A stretch of DNA of 64,000 nt from Psoroptes ovis. Its lineage: Eukaryota > Arthropoda > Arachnida > Sarcoptiformes > Psoroptidae. The stretch covers positions 2,789,501 to 2,853,500 of the forward strand of contig PQWQ01000003.1 in the NCBI GenBank assembly GCA_002943765.1, read 5' to 3'. The notes beneath the pieces were generated by a model. That model searched no databases. It had not been told where the DNA came from and was given only the letters and a program-made list of their open reading frames with translations. Made by a program: the position numbers and the translations under genes. Shown in pieces: positions 58,301-64,000 of this stretch; position 1 is the first letter of the stretch; each line of letters opens with the position of its first letter.

Positions 58301-59574
58301 GCGTCATTTTCTGGTAACTGATGCACATTCAATAATACGTTTACATTTGCTGTTACGCCATAAACAACCCATCCAAGGGTTGTGCGTTTTGCCATTATCT
58401 CTTCATTGATTCGTTTTTCTTCTGTATGTTGTAATCGATTAATGTTGTCAAGGCCGACAAGTATTTCAACTGGTTGTTGTTCATCGATAAAGTCAATATT
58501 TTCACTTTGTAATATCTTTTGATTTTCTTTATTCATACATTCGAAATGTAATTGATCAATTTTGTCATTTAAACGAAATTCCAAATCTTTATACGACCCA
58601 TCCCAGACAGGAAGCGATAAATTTACTTTGTAATGACCTGCTGAAGTAGGTTTCGACTTGCTTAATGTATCCATAAAAATTGGTTCAGCTCGATATGTTG
58701 ATAAATTCAATTTATTTATCAATGCTGGTGCAATAAATGATGTTCCGGCTCCTTCATCAAATACTATTCTTACTTTGTGTCCATTTATCTTGGTGGTCAA
58801 TGTCTTGTGAAGACTTTTCGCATTCGTGCTCAATAACGCTGTGCTATTTGACGCTGAATCACTCGAAGCTGATGTTGTTGGCATTGTCATTATTAAATTT
58901 TCTGACGTGGTTGGTTTCATTACGTTTTCACGGAAGCATACATGCGTTTGATGATTGTAATTACATTTTTTGCACCTATACGATCCTTGACAATCTCGAC
59001 TTGTGTGTCCGCCATTACCACACTTGAAGCATAATCGATTTTGTACCATGAATCGTCTTTTCTCATCAGCGGTTAATGTACACCTCTCGGACTCGTGTTG
59101 ACCATCTGAGAAGAAACACATATTATCTTGTGTCGCAACCATAACATTACTTGATCTAGTATTACCAGTGACTTTCGATTTGTCTCTTTGAACATACGGA
59201 TTTGAAATGAATCTGGCAGTAATTGCTTGCTTTCGGCTCAGTCCTCGTCTCAAATACTCTTCAATATGTGTAAGATTTAATTCCTCATCGTGACCAATAT
59301 GTTGATGATGTGTTTCGTCAATTTTGGTCATAACAAATGTTGCTAAATGATAATCTTCGTTCTGTAAGTTGGTAACATTGAGCGTGTCGATGACTGAAAT
59401 CACTACTTCCAACAATAATTCGTAATCTTTTAATTGTGGTCGAAAAGACAAGAATGGTGCATTCTGTATTTTTCGTGTTAACGCTGGTATTATTTGATGT
59501 CGACAACCATAATGTTTATCTAATACACTCAAAACTTCGTCCATTCTCGGATTCCTTCTGTCGATGCGATTCAA
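55291..59574 (-). CDS. BEL/Pao Gag C-terminus plus Pol polyprotein (about 1427 aa)
   Basis: No ATG at the start; the frame is the continuation of gag in another register. In order: Gag C-terminal part (1-170); zinc knuckle CFKCGNGGHTSRDC (182-195) and a second Cys/His cluster (201-213); aspartic protease with VFDEGAGTSF (about 271-280), unusual in having Glu where Ser or Thr is expected; reverse transcriptase with DIKSAFH (about 582) and the catalytic YVDD (657-660); RNase H with LIFVDANQ (822), SGEL (859), WSDS (887) and NPADAF (931); integrase with a His pair near 1077-1082, CSHC (1112-1115) and catalytic GIDLF, FSDNG and YEAL (D1147, D1203, E1243); then the DUF5641-type C-terminus (DMLEINDKVLIVDE…). 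All RT, RNase H and integrase catalytic residues are present. The stop lies inside the 3' LTR. No env ORF is seen. Confidence 0.92.
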   Translation of the reverse strand: MNRIDRRNPRMDEVLSVLDKHYGCRHQIIPALTRKIQNAPFLSFRPQLKDYELLLEVVISVIDTLNVTNLQNEDYHLATFVMTKIDETHHQHIGHDEELNLTHIEEYLRRGLSRKQAITARFISNPYVQRDKSKVTGNTRSSNVMVATQDNMCFFSDGQHESERCTLTADEKRRFMVQNRLCFKCGNGGHTSRDCQGSYRCKKCNYNHQTHVCFRENVMKPTTSENLIMTMPTTSASSDSASNSTALLSTNAKSLHKTLTTKINGHKVRIVFDEGAGTSFIAPALINKLNLSTYRAEPIFMDTLSKSKPTSAGHYKVNLSLPVWDGSYKDLEFRLNDKIDQLHFECMNKENQKILQSENIDFIDEQQPVEILVGLDNINRLQHTEEKRINEEIMAKRTTLGWVVYGVTANVNVLLNVHQLPENDAILDIDVESEDQKAMAKFLNDYCNSEQMKYDEDLKRYVVKLPFIPNVEVDTNFETAKRQVENMVKRMNDERRQQYQALISEMEENQIIEQTALKPAEGYHMPHFVVTRSDKNTTKLRMVFNASSGIKPLNKAIFKGVTSWQIIRSLLFFRLQSIAVISDIKSAFHNVMIQNEHKKFVKFLWITQCNKLVCYQFNRLPFGLSSSPFILYAVIYHHLKKYENRFPQTVEAIRNGLYVDDLVMSAKDSLSIEKLKHESQEIFNDASMELRKWRTSDLELNLSWNDRLAETKVLGIEWTEDDNMKIDIPDFNEQGEITKRKLLQYYASIYDPFGFVLASTLKMKLLIHECWNAGYDWDTPLEPKLLRKANLIINDLQLIKEFKFNRRIFNQTVEEFDLLIFVDANQYAIGVACYLSNGEETTLIFAKSKLIKPRKIVSGELLALNWGANIGYNLTEILKPRSIVLWSDSMDNINRLTDDINKYPFPVAVHLYNIRSKIINIRHISGKQNPADAFTRGVATKELYDIHHINITEMLGENVTIGIIQTSDKPNEKCDSVKGVNLNQNLTYNEWIKYISEQDDQWKYSIDKDKDELTILIKINQQCYIDDEFKSNYRLFNDENNVVRCLTRLEQAELDYDEKYPIVLPNCKFTIAFLKHLHDEDGHGSVEYSLTNLRMMYFIPGARRLMKKIKHNCSHCKQITAKALEVFKGNPPRERLNRSKPFENIGIDLFELKTEPKTIGIIFTCCVTRAVHFEIVEKATAEEICDAFRIFAALNRRPLVVFSDNGPNLKRLGRLFNESFRIMRERFDWRFITPGAPFRGGFYEALIKTMKRAFKSIVWQRKISSKQMKLVLYEIQSRMNRRPLVHTESYILTPNHLIYGYNCSDTMVPPRNGITGNLIKHWRSTERHINSAWKTYKNVYLKELRNYHQNSNRYDMLEINDKVLIVDENSPAYTWKMGTITGQVKDNAGIVRTYKLEVDGKVVERAAQKIVPLECQAEGRNGENIDR

Positions 59575-60323
59575 TAAATATCGGTGATTAACCGGCAGTA
59601 AATCTTGAATTTATTTTTTCCACCATCAATTTCGGGATTGTCAATGATATAATGTTCTATATCTTCTCTAAACTTTTGATATTCAATAGGATCACCTGAA
59701 AATTTTTGAATTTGTTTTGGTTGAACTCTCACAGCTCCTGGTCGAGGTTGGTATCGCATTTGTTGCCAGACATTGAAATTATTATTGTTATTGAGATTAG
59801 CATTGTCATTAGACATCTGTTCGTGATTTGGTGTACTTGTTCTTCTATTTTGATGAGTTGCGAATGAACCATTAAAATTTGAGCAGGTTATAAAGGCTTC
59901 CATTTGTTCAAATCGTTCAATTAATTTTATATGATCTTCGTTTATGTTCGGATATATACATTGAATAGTTTTGATCTGTTTTACAGCTTCTTGAACTTCT
60001 TTAATTTGATTTCTATCGTTATTCTGTTCAATATTTTTTATGCCATCTCGTACTGTTTGTATAGTTTTTACGTACGAAAATATGATATCTATTCCACTTT
60101 TTCTACTCATCAATTGTTGAACCAATTCGTCTTTTTTAGCTGTTAACATCTCGGCTGTGAAATCACAATATTCTTGATGAAGTTGTTCAATCTCTTTTAT
60201 ATCAATATCGTATTTTCTTCTGAACACATTGAATTCCGTTATGTCGATTTTTCTCATCAATTCCTTTGTTCGTATTTCATCATCATCAATAACGGAATGG
60301 TTTGTTTTCTTTTTTCTGCTCAT
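59571..60323 (-). CDS. BEL/Pao Gag, N-terminal part, frame broken at its end
   Basis: The frame is open from inside the LTR (ATG at 60446), but the ATG at 60323 (MSRKKKTNHSVIDDDEIRTK) lies after the leader and is the likelier start. Gag builds the particle and packages RNA. Residues 1-120 form coiled-coil-like helices, a Gln/Asn-rich linker follows, then the DUF1759 motif KFSGDPIEYQKFREDIEHYI. Just after GGKNKF the frame goes wrong and stops at TGA 59571-59573. The next frame, one base out of register, continues the Gag core directly. A programmed -1 slip at the A-run is unlikely because the shifted frame meets TAA at once, so a single-base loss (or sequencing error) is preferred. Confidence 0.82.
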   Translation of the reverse strand: MSRKKKTNHSVIDDDEIRTKELMRKIDITEFNVFRRKYDIDIKEIEQLHQEYCDFTAEMLTAKKDELVQQLMSRKSGIDIIFSYVKTIQTVRDGIKNIEQNNDRNQIKEVQEAVKQIKTIQCIYPNINEDHIKLIERFEQMEAFITCSNFNGSFATHQNRRTSTPNHEQMSNDNANLNNNNNFNVWQQMRYQPRPGAVRVQPKQIQKFSGDPIEYQKFREDIEHYIIDNPEIDGGKNKFKIYCRLITDIY

Positions 60324-60425
60324 GTTTGTTGACAATATCTGTTTGTACACAATGTGATCGAGTAACTTTACCAATTGAAACTTATTATACGCGGTGAGCT
60401 TGTGGTAGTTGGTGCTGATAACGAA

Positions 60426-60668
60426 TGGAAACAATAAGTTAATCATTTATTTATCAAATTAAACAAAAATACTTAATGTGAACAAATTAAAAAACACAAT
60501 CATTTAGACACATTTTCATTGAGCATTTCGTTTCATATTAACATTTTAACATCATTTTTCTTTCTTAAAAAAAACAACTTGAAAAATAAACATACTAATG
60601 TGGCGTTTTTATACTTTTTTTTTGTTTGTTTTTTTTTCGATCACTGTCATCGGTCAATATTTTCACCA
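60426..60668 (-). repeat. 5' LTR of the BEL element (243 bp)
   Basis: Upstream LTR for minus-strand transcription. It begins (minus) TGGTGAAAATATTGACCG and ends TTATTGTTTCCA. Confidence 0.85.
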
Positions 60669-63148
60669 TAATTATCATTATCACCTCATCTATGTCTACA
60701 GTGTTTTTGCCACCGTTTAATTATAATGATAATTTTTTAATTAGAATTTGTTTGAAAATTCAAATTATTTTTGAAAATTAACAAGAAATATGAAAGATAC
60801 GAATTCAAAGGTATGAAATTATCATTGAATTTTTCATAATTTCACTTCTATTAAATTGTCAAATTATATTTTGAATAATAAAATATGCTTTAATTATCAT
60901 CAAACACGCGAATGTTTCTTTTGCTTTTGCTGCTGAAATTTCACCATTTTTTCCCCGATAATTTTCATAATAATTTACATATGCAAAGAATTATTAATTA
61001 AAAATTCACAAAGCATTCTGATATCGAAGAACTAAGTGGATCCTAATGATTCCATAAGAAAAAGAGACAAAATCCTTAATTCAACGTCAATTTTCGCTCA
61101 ATTTTTTTTTTGCTTGAGTTTGAATGCAAATGCGAAGCCAAAAAAATAACGAATATCTTATTAATTCTGTCAATGAACATCAGCAACCAGTCGTGTTCGT
61201 GTATCATGATGCGTTGCAGATGATGGAAATGAAAATGAAAATGAAATGATCATAGAAAAAACGATGAAAATCCGATTTTCAAATGAAACATTAACGAATA
61301 TTTGGAATAAAAATAGAAATGGCTGCTCTACTAATCATATGGAGTATTGAAGGTGGAAATCGGGAAAATGAGAGAAAAAAGACAACCAAGATCATGAATA
61401 AACAAGAATAATTTCTTGTTTTTTAAGTAGAAAGAAATGAAAGGAATGTTTATTTGAAACTTTATCAAAGAATATATTCCAAACAAATTCAATATCTTAA
61501 GAGTTTGGATGAAATGAAATGAAACTAAATAATAAATAAGTAATAATTAATTTGCTGCTCATTTGTTACTTTTAAAGACTTGTGTTTGAATGAAAGAAAA
61601 AATGAAAAAATAAAAATATTATCATCATTAAGAATGGTCGATAATGATGTTATATTTTCATTTTCATCGGTGATTAATTTTCTCGAATTAATTAAAAAAA
61701 ATAAAAGTAAGAATCTGAAAACGAAATTCAACATAAAAAAATCTAAATGTTCAAAATGTCCATATTTAAAAGGATTAAAAAGATCTTAAATCTTGCATTT
61801 CAAAGATAACCTACCATCTTTCAACCATTTTGGATAACGATATTTGGTTTTTTTTGGAAAAATTTTGCCAATTTTTTTCTTCAATTATCATCGATAATGC
61901 TTGTAGATTTCATAGATTTTTAATCTTTATTGAAGAAGATTTGAAAAATGCAAAAAAAAATCTGGTCTATTTCTTGGGAAATTTGATCAAAAATGCGAAT
62001 TTTTTGCTTCTTAGGCGATTGAATATCAAAATAACTAGAATAATTTCAAAATAAATAAAAACCTCATTTTGAACCTTATTGAAAATTTTCAATGCTATTC
62101 TCGTTTATCATAATTCACAAATCATGATTTTATTTTTCGTTGAAATTTAACGAATTTTAATTGAAAAATTTTCCCCGAAATTCTTCATTTTATTTTTGAC
62201 ATTGTCTGTTGTTGCATTCAATTCTGCTGCCGGTATTCACTAATCAGAAATATTTACTGATTCATTTGAAAAAAAACGGAAAAATGAAATTCCTATGACA
62301 TTTGTTTTTATACTCAAATTTAATTAAAATTTCTTCAAAAATTCTTTTAAAATTATATTTTTTGTTGTTTTGCGGCAAAAATTCCAAAACAAGATGTCAC
62401 AATACAACACACTAGACGACATTTTGAACAATTGTCATCGTGATTTGACGACAATAAAAATTTCTACATCAAAACAATTCATATATGAATTTAACGTCAA
62501 ACAATAAATTTTCAAATCCAAAAATAGTCAAAATAATCATAATAATCAACAGAAATTTATTCATATTTACCACCGACCATGAATATGATGATCATCGGTT
62601 ATGAATTTCAATTTGCATTAATTTATACTTTGAAAGCGGCATTTTCTGTACAATAAATGTGGATTGAAAAAATAATAAAATCATGATATTAATACATGAT
62701 TATTAATACATAGTAATCTATGATTACACAAATTACAGAAACAAAAACGGAAACAAGACATCATAATTAATACAAAACAAATTTTAATTGTTTGTACATA
62801 TTCTGGGCATTTATCTATGTATTTATTCATTTATTTACTTGATTATTCATTCATAATTATAAACAAATGTAAATACAAATAATAATAATAATAATAACAT
62901 TCATGTAAATATTCAGATATTCGGGCTCAAATATTCATATGTAAACACACGAATTAAAATATTTATCCATGTTTATGTAAATATGTAAATTATATCATTC
63001 ATTTTAAATGTTTTTTTTTCGTTATTTCGTTGTAAACAATATGTTCATATTCATTTTAGTTAAAATTGATTCAAATTCAGATTGTCAAAAGATAATTTTC
63101 CCAACTTTAATTCTCCGTAAATAAAAAGTTTTATCGTTTATTTCATTG
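60669..63148. other. AT-rich spacer
   Basis: A GC-richer patch at 61120-61250 is open on both strands (plus MQMRSQKNNEYLINSVNEHQ; minus LQRIMIHEHDWLLMFIDR), so it cannot be assigned. AAT run near 62877-62897. Plus frames at 61580-62054 are Lys/Ile/Phe-rich without motifs. No supported gene. Confidence 0.4.
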
Positions 63149-63412
63149 TCATTCATTTGCTGCTGTCATTCGGGCCAACTGGAGATTTTGGTATAAAATA
63201 TTTAAAAACAACCACACATGACATTTGGACATGTGAAGGTCAGTGCAGTGCAGTGCGGCTTCGGTGTTGTTGTTAATGTCCATGATGTCATGATTTCCAT
63301 GCCCATAATATGTTTGTCTATCTTTGTCATATTTCAATACTGGGTTTCTTCTTATGGGCTGCTTCGGTTCATATTGGTTCTTCATAGATTCATATTGGTT
63401 CTGCCATATCTG
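63149..63412 (-). CDS. Candidate terminal coding exon, Asn/Gln-rich start (unrecognised)
   Basis: On the minus strand a frame from a possible acceptor (CAACAACAGCAG at 63413) reads IWQNQYESMKNQYEPKQPIR, then NPVLKYDKDRQTYYGHGNH, DIMDINNNTEAALHCTDLHM and ends LQLARMTAANE with TGA at 63149-63151 (87 residues). The first part has a tandem NQYE..KNQYE duplication. The residue balance is clearly different from the AT-rich noise; a plus frame is also open over most of it. The polypyrimidine tract before the acceptor is weak, so the 5' limit may be wrong. The gene would extend to the right. Not recognised. Confidence 0.42.
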   Translation of the reverse strand, partial: QIWQNQYESMKNQYEPKQPIRRNPVLKYDKDRQTYYGHGNHDIMDINNNTEAALHCTDLHMSKCHVWLFLNILYQNLQLARMTAANE

Positions 63413-64000
63413 CTGTTGTTGGCCACAGATTGATTAATCAAGATAATCAATGTGATGGACAATGATAAACAATGCCGACAACCAAAACCAGTGATGATTT
63501 ATTTAAATTATTTGAAATGTTTTATTTCATTTTTCTGAATTTCATATTCAACTTTAAATTTAATAAAAATTTAAAATTTAAATTCCATCATTTTCTTCGT
63601 TTTTGAATTTCATTTGTGCATATCGCATCATCATCATCATCAACATCATCATCATGATCATCATCGACATCGACAACAACAACAATAACAAAATTCAAAT
63701 TGAATTTTTTCAAATTTTAAATTTGAATTTCAATTTTTTTATTTTATTTTATTTTATTTTTAGTGCAATTGCAATTTGCAATTGCATTTCATATTCTATT
63801 TGTTTTAAATTCAGAAAAATTCAAATTTTTCTTATTTATTTATTTCGTATACAGAAATTTCGAAATTTTTTTATTTTATTTTTATTCTTATTTTTTCGGT
63901 GCAGATACAAAAATAAAGAAATGGAAAATTTTTGTATTTTATTAAATCCATTTTCCCCTTTTTTTTCCTTAATATTTTACCCTTTACTATACGGAGATTT
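63413..64000. other. AT-rich spacer with CAT/GAC repeats
   Basis: CAT/ATC tract at about 63627-63670 and CAA repeats to 63692, then AT-rich sequence. No gene seen. Confidence 0.5.

Larger units (their letters stand above)
55071..60668 (-). mobile_element. BEL/Pao LTR retrotransposon, nearly complete, 5.6 kb
   Basis: Direct repeats at 55071-55312 and 60426-60668 differ only at homopolymer lengths and about one base, and have TGG…CCA ends. The flanks give a 4-5 base target duplication (ATAAT on the left, ATAAT overlapping the right end). The two ORFs on the minus strand encode Gag and a protease-RT-RNase H-integrase polyprotein in the order typical of BEL/Pao. LTR near-identity indicates recent insertion, but the gag frame is broken in this copy. 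Confidence 0.9.

Noticed and set aside
55880..59027. Plus-strand frames opposite the BEL polyprotein
   Set aside because: Antisense shadows of a long coding region; the minus frame carries all catalytic motifs.
59590..59612. Programmed -1 frameshift signal between BEL gag and pol
   Set aside because: The A-run forms a possible slippery site, but the shifted frame meets TAA immediately, so it cannot explain the register change.
1..64000. tRNA, rRNA genes, CRISPR arrays, bacterial-style operons or origins
   Set aside because: No cloverleaf with a GTTCGA-type T-loop, no rRNA-like conserved block and no regularly spaced repeats were seen; the sequence is eukaryotic nuclear in character.

Overview
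The window looks like nuclear DNA of a small arthropod with a very AT-rich, compact-intron genome; an astigmatid or other acariform mite is my best guess. The reasons are dense ATT/CAT/GAT microsatellites, clear introns of only 53-79 bases with GT-AG ends, the standard code, and BEL/Pao and Ty1/copia elements together with a transposase-like family common in arthropods and Hydra. The species assignment is inference; no rRNA, tRNA or mitochondrial marker is present to settle it.

Most of the 64 kb is gene-poor and simple-sequence rich. The best supported content is mobile. (1) A truncated Ty1/copia Gag runs off the left edge (1-378, minus). (2) A complete LTR retrotransposon at 18604-23134 has two near-identical 513/512 bp LTRs and a 6-bp target duplication. 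Its single long ORF (817 aa, coiled-coil start, Asn/Ser/Lys-rich body) comes with no protease, reverse transcriptase or integrase, so it is a non-autonomous element. An old LTR of the same family lies on the opposite strand at 41040-41400. (3) A BEL/Pao element at 55071-60668 (minus) has 242/243 bp LTRs, a gag ORF broken by a one-base frame change, and an otherwise full protease-RT-RNase H-integrase ORF. (4) A four-exon transposase-like gene at 42117-45128 (plus, about 937 aa) is intact and carries an in-frame 39-bp minisatellite. Next to it is decayed copia RT (about 45.8 kb), and further on a decayed intron-bearing pseudogene tract (47.1-48.9 kb). (5) Three copies of a 69-70 bp fold-back sequence lie at 6013, 16245 and 37645.

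Host genes are represented mainly by short exons that gene finders would miss because their introns are long. The best are a two-exon Asn/His/Gln-rich membrane protein (28105-29399, minus), terminal exons at 13490-13625 and 31537-31651 (plus), a minus-strand set at 53651-51406 with two phase-compatible alternative last exons, and a minus-strand terminal exon at 63149-63412. The 18.6-kb retrotransposon appears to have landed inside another such exon. These exon calls rest on splice signals, open frame and amino-acid balance only, so confidence is moderate to low. GC-richer islands here are often open on both strands, which limits strand certainty.
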